A DNA stretch of 64,000 nucleotides from Acidobacteriota bacterium. Its GTDB lineage: Bacteria > Acidobacteriota > Blastocatellia > UBA7656. A program made the position numbers and the translations under genes. The DNA is taken from NCBI GenBank assembly GCA_016201275.1, contig JACQDB010000116.1:27276-91275 (forward strand), in the 5' to 3' direction. Positions 34,884 through 43,224 of the stretch are shown one piece after another (the stretch's first letter is position 1; each line of letters starts with the position of its first letter). A model generated the notes under the pieces. That model made no database searches. It was not told the origin of the DNA and saw only the letters and a program-made list of their open reading frames with translations.

Positions 34884-36083
34884 TCAATCTGCGCCCACCG
34901 CAATCAACTTGCGCGAGGTTACGATTTCTTCATTGGCATACACGCCAGTGCCTGCCGATGGCGGCGACAACAACTTGGCGCGGGATTGCAAAGCTTCTGC
35001 GCTGGCTTGCTCGACTTCGGCGGTGACGCGCTCTTCGGCCTGGCGCAAGCATTCCGCATTGCGTTCCTGCATAGAAGTGGTGCGGCGCATACGGCGTCCG
35101 TTGCTTAAATCGAGCGTGCCTTCGATTAAATAATTTTCAAACATTCCTATAGGGTCGCGTTTGCCATAATGCGCGAATAATTTGGCGTCGAAAGTTTCCC
35201 GCGCTTCGCGTTCATCGTGCGTAGCGTGACCGCCCATACGAAAAGTTTCGGCGATCAACAAAAACGGGCCTTCGCCGTTGCGACAACCATCAACCGCAAG
35301 CTTGGCTGCTGCATAAGCGTCCAACACATGATTGCCGTCAAAGACCGCGCCCTTGACGCCGTAAGCCTGCGGCCAATCGGCAAAATTACTGCGATGATGT
35401 TGGTCGAGGCGCGTGCCTAAAGCGACTTGATTATTTTGAATGATGACCACCATAGGCAGATTTTGCACCGCCGCGAAATTCATGGTTTCGTGAAAGACGC
35501 CCGACTTGGTCGAGCCATCGCCGATCCAGGTGAGCGCGACTCTGGGTTGTCGCCGCTGTTTGAAACTCAGCGCAACGCCAGCGGTGACCGCCATAATATC
35601 GCCGACCGGTGAAACCGGCGCGAGAACGCCGTGTGGGAAATCGCCTATGTGCAGGTCGCGCCCGCGTGTCGGCGAATCTGCGGTTCCCAAGTAACCGCGC
35701 AGCATATCGGCAACCTTCATGCCCATCTCGTGACAGGCTCCGGCGTTGCGAATCATCGGCGCGACAAAATCAGTGGAGCCTTCATTGTCTTTGGTTGGGC
35801 GTTGCAAAGCATGAACTACGCCAATGGTGGCAGCCTCTTCGCCTATGCCCAGCCAGGCTTTAGAGATGACGCCCTGTTTCACCCAACGCTTGAGGGCGAT
35901 GTCGTGCAGGCGGTTGCGGATCAAGCCTTCATACATAGCGATGAGTTGCGCTGGCCTCAGAGCGCGAACCAAGTCGCGGCGCAGCGCATAGGCTTCGATG
36001 GTGTTGGCGTATTCATCGAGAATCTGGCGGTCGGCCTGCCAGTTGACATATTCCGGCGGATCGAATGCAGGATAACGAATCAT
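34884..36083 (-). CDS. 2-oxoacid dehydrogenase E1 component, alpha subunit
   Basis: 399 aa. The thiamine-diphosphate motif is complete: IGDGSTKSGVFHETMNFAAVQNLPMVVIIQNN (~200-232), read as GDG...NN. GRDLHIGDFPHGVLAPVSPVGD and RMGGHATHDE are the phosphorylation-loop equivalents. It oxidatively decarboxylates pyruvate or branched-chain 2-oxoacids together with E1 beta, E2 and E3. No beta subunit, lipoyl transacylase or lipoamide dehydrogenase gene is adjacent, which is unusual; the beta subunit must be elsewhere. The ribosome site overlaps a heptamer repeat (see separate entry). Confidence 0.9.
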   Translation of the reverse strand: MIRYPAFDPPEYVNWQADRQILDEYANTIEAYALRRDLVRALRPAQLIAMYEGLIRNRLHDIALKRWVKQGVISKAWLGIGEEAATIGVVHALQRPTKDNEGSTDFVAPMIRNAGACHEMGMKVADMLRGYLGTADSPTRGRDLHIGDFPHGVLAPVSPVGDIMAVTAGVALSFKQRRQPRVALTWIGDGSTKSGVFHETMNFAAVQNLPMVVIIQNNQVALGTRLDQHHRSNFADWPQAYGVKGAVFDGNHVLDAYAAAKLAVDGCRNGEGPFLLIAETFRMGGHATHDEREARETFDAKLFAHYGKRDPIGMFENYLIEGTLDLSNGRRMRRTTSMQERNAECLRQAEERVTAEVEQASAEALQSRAKLLSPPSAGTGVYANEEIVTSRKLIAVGAD

Positions 36084-36085
36084 GG

Positions 36086-36113
36086 TTAGTCCTTAGTCCT
36101 TAGTCCTTAGTCC
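36086..36113 (-). repeat. TTAGTCC heptamer repeat over the E1 alpha ribosome site
   Basis: Four exact TTAGTCC copies, reading GGACTAA on the coding strand, so AAGGA recurs every 7 bases, the last copy 6 bases before the ATG. A fifth, mutated copy follows. Slippage would add or remove Shine-Dalgarno-like sites and shift the leader without touching the coding frame. Confidence 0.85.
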
Positions 36114-36196
36114 ATAGTCTTTGTTGATTCGCCAATCGTTACCTTCAAGTGCCATCAGTAGCAGCAACACAAAGAGTTCGTACTAAAGATTGGTGA

Positions 36197-36868
36197 CTAC
36201 TGGTTCGTCACTCCCAGAGGAGTTTTTTGGTCGGCGAAAGCGATCTCGACTTCGCCGCCGATTTCCAAGCCCAAGGCTTCGAGCGCGCCCGGCGATAAGC
36301 TGATGGTCAGGCCGGTGTTTTCGTGTGGACCGAAATCCACGGCGCGCACTACGACTTGATGGCCATTGGCTGGATTGGTGATCTGCAATTTTTTATTCGC
36401 CCACCAACGCTTGCTCTCTTCCGGGCTTTTGCCGTGCAAGTGATACTCCCAACGCATGGCGCAATAAAATGATTTCGGATTGAGCGAACGCACGCGCTCA
36501 AAGGTGAAATGCCTGCCGACCGGCAAAGCGAGTTTATCATCCGGTTTGATGCCGCGATCTTTCGACCCACCCAATACGCCCGCCTTGCCTTTGCTTGCGG
36601 GCAAAGCAAAGCCATCCAGCGTGCTGGCTTCGGCTGCGTCGCTTGCTTGCGTGGCTGCGGCCTCTGGCGACGCTGCGTCCGCCTGTGCAGTGATGTTTTC
36701 CTGCACAGATGGGGCGTTTGCGTTGGGTGTTGCGGATGCTGACGCCGTGTTTACGGCTTTTTTAGCGGTAGATTTTTTTGCTGGTGACTTTGCTTCGTTA
36801 TCGGCAGCGGCGGATTTTTTTGCCGTTACTTTGGTCGCCTCTTCATTGGTCTTTGTTGTTTTCGCCAT
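36197..36868 (-). CDS. RlpA-like double-psi-barrel protein with histone-like tail
   Basis: 223 aa from ATG 36868 (MAKTTKTNEEATKV); the track's start at 36916 has no ribosome site. Residues ~1-110 are Lys/Ala/Thr-rich and resemble histone H1-like tails (KKSTAKKAV, AKKSAAAD). The C-terminal ~100 residues fit a double-psi beta barrel (VVRAVDFGPHENTGLTISLSPGALEALGL..GGEVEI) as in RlpA. No signal peptide is seen, so it may be cytoplasmic and not a peptidoglycan protein. The combination is unusual and the function unknown. Confidence 0.7.
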   Translation of the reverse strand: MAKTTKTNEEATKVTAKKSAAADNEAKSPAKKSTAKKAVNTASASATPNANAPSVQENITAQADAASPEAAATQASDAAEASTLDGFALPASKGKAGVLGGSKDRGIKPDDKLALPVGRHFTFERVRSLNPKSFYCAMRWEYHLHGKSPEESKRWWANKKLQITNPANGHQVVVRAVDFGPHENTGLTISLSPGALEALGLEIGGEVEIAFADQKTPLGVTNQ

Positions 36869-36916
36869 AATCTTTTCTGTTGAACCATCCCTTCTTGTGG
36901 AAAAATTATTATACAC

Positions 36917-37067
36917 GTTCAGCCCTTTTCGTCACGCCTGCATGATTGACCGGCAACCCGTTGCCAAAGCGGAAGCCATTCTGTCACAGTGAAAGACAAA
37001 TTATGTCAAAATGAAAAGAGCAAAAAATTAAAGCTTGAAATTTTGAGAAAATTTACCCCTATATAGG
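36917..37067. other. Intergenic region, no feature seen
   Basis: AT-rich leader between the RlpA-like gene and the sigma-54-type promoter. I see no ORF or structure that I can support. Confidence 0.5.
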
Positions 37068-37083
37068 CGGCACAATAGTTGCA
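37068..37083 (+). promoter_or_regulatory. Sigma-54-type promoter of the beta-helix/PKD gene
   Basis: CGGCACAATAGTTGCA matches TGGCAC-R-N4-TTGC-W at 15 of 16 positions with exact spacing. Transcription would start near 37095, giving an unusually long ~610-nt leader that holds a riboswitch-like aptamer and terminator. Confidence 0.6.
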
Positions 37084-37354
37084 AATGAACTTTATGAATG
37101 ACGCGCTCTGTACCAGCAAATTGCTCGAATGCGGTCATTCAATCTTTGATGTTCTTTGAAGCGGAGCGGTAACTTATCGCTCTTTCAGCAAATGTTTGAT
37201 TGGATTTGAATTGACGGAGGTTGAATTCCTTGCCTTACTCCCTTGAGGTAGTGGAAGCCCGATTCACACTCTGTTACCAATCCACTCAAAGCGCGAATCG
37301 GCTCAAGTAGGTCAGCGTGAATTACCCCTCACGCGAGACGATGCGCGCTACTCG

Positions 37355-37440
37355 TTTCACCGATAAAGGCACACCAGGAGTGATCCTGGGTCGCAAAGCC
37401 AAGGTCTTCGTGAAGCGATGATGCAGGAACGTGAACGGGG
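37355..37440 (+). ncRNA. GEMM-like (c-di-GMP-I-like) riboswitch aptamer candidate
   Basis: CACCGATAAAGGCACACC, then a 6-bp hairpin CCAGGA-GTGA-TCCTGG capped by a GNRA tetraloop, then GTCGCAAAGCCAAGGTC. This follows the GEMM layout (..CGATAAAGGCAAACC, GNRA hairpin, GACGCAAAGCC..GGUC) with two departures: CACACC for CAAACC and U for the A that stacks between the guanines of c-di-GMP. The 3' half (GCAGGAACGTGAA) matches less well. A terminator hairpin overlaps its end, fitting a transcriptional switch. The downstream gene encodes a secreted matrix-type protein, a common c-di-GMP target. Ligand may differ from c-di-GMP. Confidence 0.5.
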
Positions 37441-37459
37441 ATTATCCCGACGGTTTTTT
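37436..37459 (+). terminator. Terminator directly after the aptamer
   Basis: CGGG-GATTAT-CCCG stem followed by ACGG and six T. It lies where a riboswitch expression platform would be. Confidence 0.55.
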
Positions 37460-37497
37460 CTGTATTCATCTCGCCACGAAGAATGACTGGCTGCCGA

Positions 37498-37532
37498 GTG
37501 AGATGAATCCCTTCCTAAAGATTCCATCTCAC
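37498..37532 (+). other. Leader hairpin before the beta-helix gene
   Basis: GTGAGATGAATC pairs with GATTCCATCTCAC (12 bp with one bulge). A further 170 nt of leader follow. Within it AGGAGGT at 37548 and ATG at 37561 make a four-codon ORF (MVHS*). Confidence 0.5.
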
Positions 37533-37560
37533 CCACAACTACATAGCAGGAGGTCCCTAA

Positions 37561-37575
37561 ATGGTTCACTCTTAG
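37561..37575 (+). other. Four-codon leader ORF with strong ribosome site
   Basis: ATG GTT CAC TCT TAG preceded by AGGAGGT at six bases, 130 nt upstream of the structural gene. Short leader ORFs can couple translation to leader folding; there is no proof it is used. Confidence 0.35.
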
Positions 37576-37704
37576 CCGCAACGACGATTCCCCAATCGTG
37601 TTTCGGCAAGGAGGCTGCCAGCCGGTTCCCGCCGCTTGCTCTTTCGCCCCACGACAGAGCATCAGGCGTAAGGCCGAGGTGTGCAGCGCAGAGGGGTTAT
37701 TGAG

Positions 37705-39873
37705 ATGGAAAATTACAAACGATTCTTACTGGTTTTCGGGTTTTTGATTTTGTTCTTCGGTAGCGTTGCCGCCGGTTCTTCGAGCGCCGCTACTCTCTAC
37801 GTTGCCACCAACGGCAGCGATTCCAACACCGGAACGCAGAGCGCGCCGGTTGCCACCATCGGCAGAGCCTTTGTGCTTGCCGCGCCCGGCGACACCATTT
37901 ATCTTCGCGGTGGTCGCTACAATCTCAGCCGCTATGTCTATATTGATAAAGCGGGCTTGACCTTCTCTTCTTATCCGGGTGAATCGGCGGTCATCGTTGG
38001 CAGCAATACCGACGCCGCGAACATGGGTTATGTCATGTATCTGGGTGCTGACAACATCACTTTGCAGAACCTGGAAATTCAAGGCGGCGAAACTTACGTA
38101 GTGAAAATCGAGTCCAATCTGAATGCCGTGCTTCGCAATTGCCGCATCTGGAACAGTGGACGCGATTGCATCAAGACCTTCAACGCCGACAATCTGTTGA
38201 TTGAAAAATGCAACATCGGCCCATCCGGGGTGCGCGATCCTTCCAATGCCGAAGGCATAGATTCCATAGGCTCCATCGGCATCACCATACGCGATTGCTA
38301 TCTTCACGATACCGCCACCAACGGCTTGTACTTAAAAGGCGGCGCTAAGAATGCCATCGTCGAACGCAACCGTGTAGAGAATTGCGGTCACGGCGGAATC
38401 TTGATGGGACAGGACACCGATCTGGAATTTATGCGCGACGGCACGGTTTACGAATGTCTCGACTCCGTTGCTCGCAATAACATCGTCATCAATACCAACG
38501 GCGCAGGCATAGGCACTTACTCCGGCTCGAACATACGCTTCGAGAACAACACCCTGGTGGATGTGGCCAAACAATTTCACGGCGGTTTTTATGTTGTCAC
38601 CAATGGCCGCGAAATTCCCGCCCGTCAGATTTCTTTCAAAAATAATGTAGTGGTCGTCAACAGCACTCGTCCGATGGCTTTTGTCATTAACCTTTCAGAC
38701 AATCTGGTTTCCAATTCCAACATCTGGTACAAAGCCAACGGCGGCACGTACAAATTTTTCCTCGAATCGCCGACACGCACCTATTATTGGGAAAGCTTCA
38801 GCGATTGGCAGGCGGGAATGAATGTGGATTCTCGTTCCTTGATTACCGACCCGATGTTGGACGCTACCAATGTTTGCCAGCCTTTAGCCAACAGCCCGAC
38901 CATAGATAAAGGCGAAGCGGTAAACAACCCGAACGATTTTGCTGCGGCAGCTCGACCGCAAGGCGCGGCTTTCGACATCGGCGCGCACGAACGCGGCAGT
39001 GCCACCGCTCCTCCTCCGACCAATCAACCGCCAACCGTCAGTGTTACCGCTACGCCGACCACCGGCACTACGCCGCTTAACGTCGCCTTCGTTGCCAACG
39101 CCAACGACCCCGAAAGACAGGCGATGACGTATAGCTGGAATTTCGGTGATGGCCAGAGTTCAACGCAGGCTTCGCCTTCGCACCTTTATCAATCGGCGGG
39201 CAGCTTCACTTCTACCTTGACTGTAACCGACGCCGGTGGCTTGACCGCCAGTGCTACGGTGGTAATTACGGCCAACGCCGCGAGCAACCGCGCACCTACA
39301 GTTTCAGTAACGCCTTCGACGACTTCCGGTGCTGCGGCGCTGTCGGTCACTTTCAACACCACGGCGGCAGATGCCGATGGTACAGTGGTTTCTTATGCTT
39401 GGAATTTTGGTGACGGGCAGAGCGCAACGGTCGCCTCGCCGACTCACGTTTATCAGAATGCCGGAACCTATACGGCCACTGTTGTCGTGCGCGACAACGG
39501 CGGCGCGACTGCTGGAACGCAAGTCACGATTACTGTAACCCAGGCGCAGACCCAAGCCATCGTCATTCGATTGGTAACTCCGGTAGGCGGCGAAGTCATC
39601 AACGGTAACAGCAAAATCACGATTCAATGGTCGCTCACCGGCACCGGAGTTTCCCGTCAGGATGTCGCTTATTCGTTGGATGGCGGCGCGACCTGGATTG
39701 ACATTGTCAACGGCCCCGGCGGCTACAGCAGTTTGGAATGGACGGTTCCCAATGTGAAATGCAAAGCCGTTAAAGTTCGTGTGGTGGTCTATGGCCCGCA
39801 AGGTACGGAACAAGACCAGAGCAAAGCCAACTTCACCATCGTCAAAGTCAAAAAAGGCAAAGCTCAAGGCTAA
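37705..39873 (+). CDS. Secreted right-handed beta-helix protein with two PKD domains
   Basis: 722 aa from ATG 37705 (GAGGGG eight bases upstream; the track adds eight codons from GTG). Order: signal peptide (~1-33), DUF1565-like start (LYVATNGSDSNTGTQSAP), parallel beta-helix with NosD/PbH1 coils to ~430 (ITIRDCYLHDTATNGLYLKGG), PKD 1 (~450-530, YSWNFGDGQ), PKD 2 (~540-615, YAWNFGDGQ) and a C-terminal beta sandwich (SLDGGATWIDIVNG). Such proteins bind or cleave polysaccharides at the cell surface; catalytic residues cannot be set. Expression appears controlled by a sigma-54-type promoter and a GEMM-like leader. Confidence 0.88.
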   Translation: MENYKRFLLVFGFLILFFGSVAAGSSSAATLYVATNGSDSNTGTQSAPVATIGRAFVLAAPGDTIYLRGGRYNLSRYVYIDKAGLTFSSYPGESAVIVGSNTDAANMGYVMYLGADNITLQNLEIQGGETYVVKIESNLNAVLRNCRIWNSGRDCIKTFNADNLLIEKCNIGPSGVRDPSNAEGIDSIGSIGITIRDCYLHDTATNGLYLKGGAKNAIVERNRVENCGHGGILMGQDTDLEFMRDGTVYECLDSVARNNIVINTNGAGIGTYSGSNIRFENNTLVDVAKQFHGGFYVVTNGREIPARQISFKNNVVVVNSTRPMAFVINLSDNLVSNSNIWYKANGGTYKFFLESPTRTYYWESFSDWQAGMNVDSRSLITDPMLDATNVCQPLANSPTIDKGEAVNNPNDFAAAARPQGAAFDIGAHERGSATAPPPTNQPPTVSVTATPTTGTTPLNVAFVANANDPERQAMTYSWNFGDGQSSTQASPSHLYQSAGSFTSTLTVTDAGGLTASATVVITANAASNRAPTVSVTPSTTSGAAALSVTFNTTAADADGTVVSYAWNFGDGQSATVASPTHVYQNAGTYTATVVVRDNGGATAGTQVTITVTQAQTQAIVIRLVTPVGGEVINGNSKITIQWSLTGTGVSRQDVAYSLDGGATWIDIVNGPGGYSSLEWTVPNVKCKAVKVRVVVYGPQGTEQDQSKANFTIVKVKKGKAQG

Positions 39874-39908
39874 TCTCTATAACCCGTAGGACCATTGGTT
39901 CCTGCTTT

Positions 39909-39948
39909 GGCAGAGCGTGAGAAGTTTTCACGCTCTGCCGTTTTTTTT
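39909..39948 (+). terminator. Strong intrinsic terminator after the PKD gene
   Basis: GGCAGAGCGTGA / TCACGCTCTGCC stem with GAAGTTT loop, then GTTTTTTTT. 35 bp after the stop codon. Confidence 0.95.
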
Positions 39949-40004
39949 GGCCTTGCAGAATTGCCGAAGGGTGTAAAAAATGCCCGGTTTTATTGGCTTT
40001 TTTT

Positions 40005-40138
40005 GTAACTATCCAGCCACTGCTTGCAGCTGTGCAGCGAAAAGCAACACCAGTCTAGCGGAGAGTCCGAGACCCTCCGCACCTCAAAGCGGCACCGCCG
40101 CACTGCATTCAACTGTCACAAGAAAGCTGGGAAATTAC
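40005..40138. repeat. GTAAC-ended palindromic repeat, short copy
   Basis: Ends GTAACTATCCAGCC and GCTGGGAAATTAC are inverted. The inner right half (CCTCCGCACCTCAAAGCGGCAC.GCCGCAC.GCATTCAACT) is nearly identical to that of the copy at 52997-53236. It ends 9 bp from the udgB stop. Confidence 0.8.
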
Positions 40139-40146
40139 CTTTTTTT

Positions 40147-40941
40147 TCAGCCAGCCGATGACCGCTCCGACGATTCACGTAGAATCGTTTGAGCGCGTTT
40201 GAAGACCGCCTGAAACATCTCTTCGGTGAGGATACCGGTAAAGGTGTTTTGTTGACTTGGGTGATACGACGCCAGCAGGGTGATGCCCTTAGCCATTTGA
40301 AATTCCGCTCCGTGGGCGAAGTTGTATCGGCGTCGCACCGGCAGCGACTTTTTTACAGCAGTCGGTGCTGGCGCGCCTGAAGCCAACACGGCGTCACTCG
40401 GCGCGCCGTTCTTTAATAACGCCACAGCCGTATCAAAAGCCAGTCTCCCCAACGTCACCATGACGCGAACCTGTGGTAACAACGCCAACTCGCGTAGCAG
40501 GTATGGGCGACAATTTTTCATCTCGTCGGGAAACGGCTTGTTGTCGGGCGGGGCGCAATGAATCACCGCCGATATATAAGCATCAAGCAATTCCAAACCA
40601 TCATCACGATGCACCGATTCACTCTGGTTGGCAAAGCCGTAGCGATGCAGCGCGCTATATAGCCAGTCGCCGCTGCGGTCGCCGGTAAACATACGCCCGG
40701 TGCGGTTGCCGCCGTGTGCCGCCGGAGCCAGTCCTAGTATGAACAAGCGCGCCTGATGCGAGCCGAAACTTGGAACCGGCTTGCCCCAATATTCTTGCTC
40801 GGCAAAGCGCCTCACTTTTTCTCTGGCGACCTGCTCGCGCCACTCGACCAGACGCGGACAGCATCTGCACTCGACAATCTCTTGTTGCAGAATCGCCAAC
40901 TCTCTTGCCGCTGGATTTGGTTCGTTGCCGCTTTTATCCAT
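40147..40941 (-). CDS. Type 5 uracil-DNA glycosylase (UdgB)
   Basis: 264 aa. Motif 1 is GLAPAAHGGNRTGRMFTGD (~67-85), typical of family 5 in lacking the catalytic Asp/Asn water activator of family 1. SYHPSQQNTFTG near the end is the DNA-intercalation motif. The iron-sulfur cysteines are CRCC at ~25, plus C in IHCAPP and NCRPYL. It excises uracil and hypoxanthine from DNA. Longer than the usual ~210-220 aa by an insertion of ~25 residues (LLKNGAPSDAVLASGAPAPTAVKK). Stands alone on the minus strand. Confidence 0.92.
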   Translation of the reverse strand: MDKSGNEPNPAARELAILQQEIVECRCCPRLVEWREQVAREKVRRFAEQEYWGKPVPSFGSHQARLFILGLAPAAHGGNRTGRMFTGDRSGDWLYSALHRYGFANQSESVHRDDGLELLDAYISAVIHCAPPDNKPFPDEMKNCRPYLLRELALLPQVRVMVTLGRLAFDTAVALLKNGAPSDAVLASGAPAPTAVKKSLPVRRRYNFAHGAEFQMAKGITLLASYHPSQQNTFTGILTEEMFQAVFKRAQTILRESSERSSAG

Positions 40942-41052
40942 AGGATGAATTTAACCGGTACAGATTTGACGTTATGAAGCGCAACAGAATACCATAACGA
41001 CGACCAAAGTAGATATGTCGAAAGTTTTGGCCTTTGCCTGGACACATAAAAT

Positions 41053-43212
41053 ATGTTGGAAGCCAACACCCTTCTCCAAAACCGTTATCAAATCATTCGT
41101 CCCATTGGGCAAGGCGGAATGGGAACGGTTTATCTGGCGAAGGATTTGCGGCTCGACAATACTGTAGCCTTAAAAGAGAGCATCTTTAACGACGAAAAAA
41201 TGTTGAAGGCATTCGAGCAGGAAGCCCGTTTGCTGGCCGGTTTGCGCCACTCGGCGTTACCCAAAGTCTCTGACCATTTTACCGAAGGCGAAAGCACGTT
41301 TCTGGTGATGGACTACATCGCCGGAAATGATCTGGGCGAAATTCTGTTGAAACGCAAACAGCGTCTGGAACCAATAGGCAAAGCCAAACCGTTTGAAGTC
41401 GAAGAGGTTTTGGGGTGGGCCGAGCAGTTGCTTGATGCGCTTGATTACCTGCACACGCGCAGTTCCCCGATCATTCACCGCGACATCAAGCCGCAGAATT
41501 TGAAACTCGCTGAACGCAATCAAATTATTCTGCTGGATTTCGGTTTAGCCAAAGGCTCGGCTTTTCAAATGACGCACGCCGTGTCCAACAAAAGCATCTT
41601 CGGTTACACCCCTGCCTATGCGCCTATCGAACAGATACGCGGCAGCGGCACGGATGCGCGCAGCGACCTGTATTCTCTGGCCGCCACCCTCTATCACCTG
41701 CTGACCGGGCAAGAACCGCCTGACGCGCTGCATCGCGCCAATGCCTTTTTAGAAGGCGAAGCCGACCCGTTGCCTCCGGCGCATCATCTCAACCCGCAGA
41801 TTCCCGCAAAGGTTGCCGAACTTATCAATGAAGCGATGTCGCAACATAAGAATCTGCGCCCGGAATCGGCTCAAGCCATGTTGAAACGCCTGCGCGAAGT
41901 CCGCAGGGCCAATCAAACTCCTGGCGCAACGGTAAAAGCGGAGCCGCCGACTTTGCTTGTGCCGCGACAAGAAACGGCGAATCCTGCCGTGCCTTATACC
42001 GCGCCGCCTGTGCAGACTTATCCGAATTCCTATGCGCCGCAAAACCCTTATCCGAGCGACCCCGCACCGCCAACTCCACAGCCTCAGCCTTTTCCTTCGT
42101 CGCCGCCGAATTATCAAAGCAATCCGATGGCGCAGCCGCAAACCATGCAAGGCAATCAGGCCACCAATCTCAACCCGCCGCCGCTGACCACCAATGTTGA
42201 CCCGGCCTATTATTCGCAGTATTCGCAAACGCCAGAGCCGAGAAGCGGCGCAAGGATTTGGTGGCTGATGCTGGGTATCGTCATGCTCTTGTCCGGCATC
42301 GTCGTCGCCGCCGTGTATGTGTATCAGGAAAATCTATTCGCGGGTTCCTCAACGCCTACGAAAAATGTTGCACCGCCTTACACGCCGCCGGCCAACGGCA
42401 ATAAAAATAGTATAGGCAACAGCAATGCAGCTATGAATGCCGCACCGAACGCGGCGCTGACCGCGCTGACCGCAGCTGAGAGTTACGTCAAAATTCCTGT
42501 AGGCGAATTTATGATGGGCATAGACGACCACGGCGATAATCAAGACGTGCCGCATTTGGTGAAACTCACCCGCCCTTTCGAGATGGGCAAGTACGAAGTC
42601 ACACAGGCGCAATGGCAAGCCTTGATGTTGGAGAATCCAAGCAATTTCAAAAGTGACAAGAGCGACCGCCAGCCGGTTGAAAATGTTTCGTGGGACGACG
42701 TGCAGGAGTTTCTGGAAAAGTTGAACGCTTTGAAAGATGGCTACAAGTATCGCCTGCCCACGGAAGCGGAATGGGAATACGCGGCGCGTGCTGGCAGCAA
42801 AGCGGTTTATCAAGACAACCTCGATGCCGTAGCGTGGACTGGCGACAACAGTGGTTTGAAAACCTTGAACTCGATGGAGATTTGGAACACGGAGCGCGAA
42901 AATTATAAGAAGCGCCTGAACGCCAACGGTTGCCAGCCGCATCCTGTAGGCCAAAAAAAGCCCAATAAATGGGGCTTATTTGATATGCAGGGCAATGTCT
43001 GGGAGTGGTGCGCCGATTGGTACGCCGAGGATTATTATCTGGCCAGCCCCGAAGCCAACCCGAAAGGCGCAGACAGCGGCACCCAGAAAATCAATCGCGG
43101 CGGCAGTTGGTACTCCCAGATAGACCGCTGCCAGATGTTCAATCGTAGCAAAGACACGCCCTCTACACGCTTGTCCAATCTGGGCTTTCGTCTGGTCAGA
43201 ACCAAATCGTAA
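41053..43212 (+). CDS. Ser/Thr kinase fused through a membrane segment to an FGE-like domain
   Basis: 719 aa. Kinase ~12-280: GQGGMGTVY, catalytic IIHRDIKPQN and DFGLAKG. Residues ~290-395 are a Pro/Gln-rich linker, ~400-422 one membrane helix (MLGIVMLLSGIVVAAVYVY), and ~475-719 a formylglycine-generating-enzyme fold (VPVGEFMMG-like, YRLPTEAEWEYAARAG, WGLFDMQGNVWEWCADWY, NRGGSWYS...NLGFRLVRT). The two copper cysteines of true FGE are not both present, so a sugar/ligand-sensing role is likelier than sulfatase activation. It resembles chlamydial Pkn1 in order of domains. Start has no clear ribosome site. Confidence 0.92.
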   Translation: MLEANTLLQNRYQIIRPIGQGGMGTVYLAKDLRLDNTVALKESIFNDEKMLKAFEQEARLLAGLRHSALPKVSDHFTEGESTFLVMDYIAGNDLGEILLKRKQRLEPIGKAKPFEVEEVLGWAEQLLDALDYLHTRSSPIIHRDIKPQNLKLAERNQIILLDFGLAKGSAFQMTHAVSNKSIFGYTPAYAPIEQIRGSGTDARSDLYSLAATLYHLLTGQEPPDALHRANAFLEGEADPLPPAHHLNPQIPAKVAELINEAMSQHKNLRPESAQAMLKRLREVRRANQTPGATVKAEPPTLLVPRQETANPAVPYTAPPVQTYPNSYAPQNPYPSDPAPPTPQPQPFPSSPPNYQSNPMAQPQTMQGNQATNLNPPPLTTNVDPAYYSQYSQTPEPRSGARIWWLMLGIVMLLSGIVVAAVYVYQENLFAGSSTPTKNVAPPYTPPANGNKNSIGNSNAAMNAAPNAALTALTAAESYVKIPVGEFMMGIDDHGDNQDVPHLVKLTRPFEMGKYEVTQAQWQALMLENPSNFKSDKSDRQPVENVSWDDVQEFLEKLNALKDGYKYRLPTEAEWEYAARAGSKAVYQDNLDAVAWTGDNSGLKTLNSMEIWNTERENYKKRLNANGCQPHPVGQKKPNKWGLFDMQGNVWEWCADWYAEDYYLASPEANPKGADSGTQKINRGGSWYSQIDRCQMFNRSKDTPSTRLSNLGFRLVRTKS

Positions 43213-43224
43213 AGTGGAAGGCAC

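Noticed and set aside
36917-37704. Search for tRNA genes in the long intergenic region.
   Set aside because: No TTCGA-type T-loop with matching acceptor and anticodon arms was found here or elsewhere in the window.
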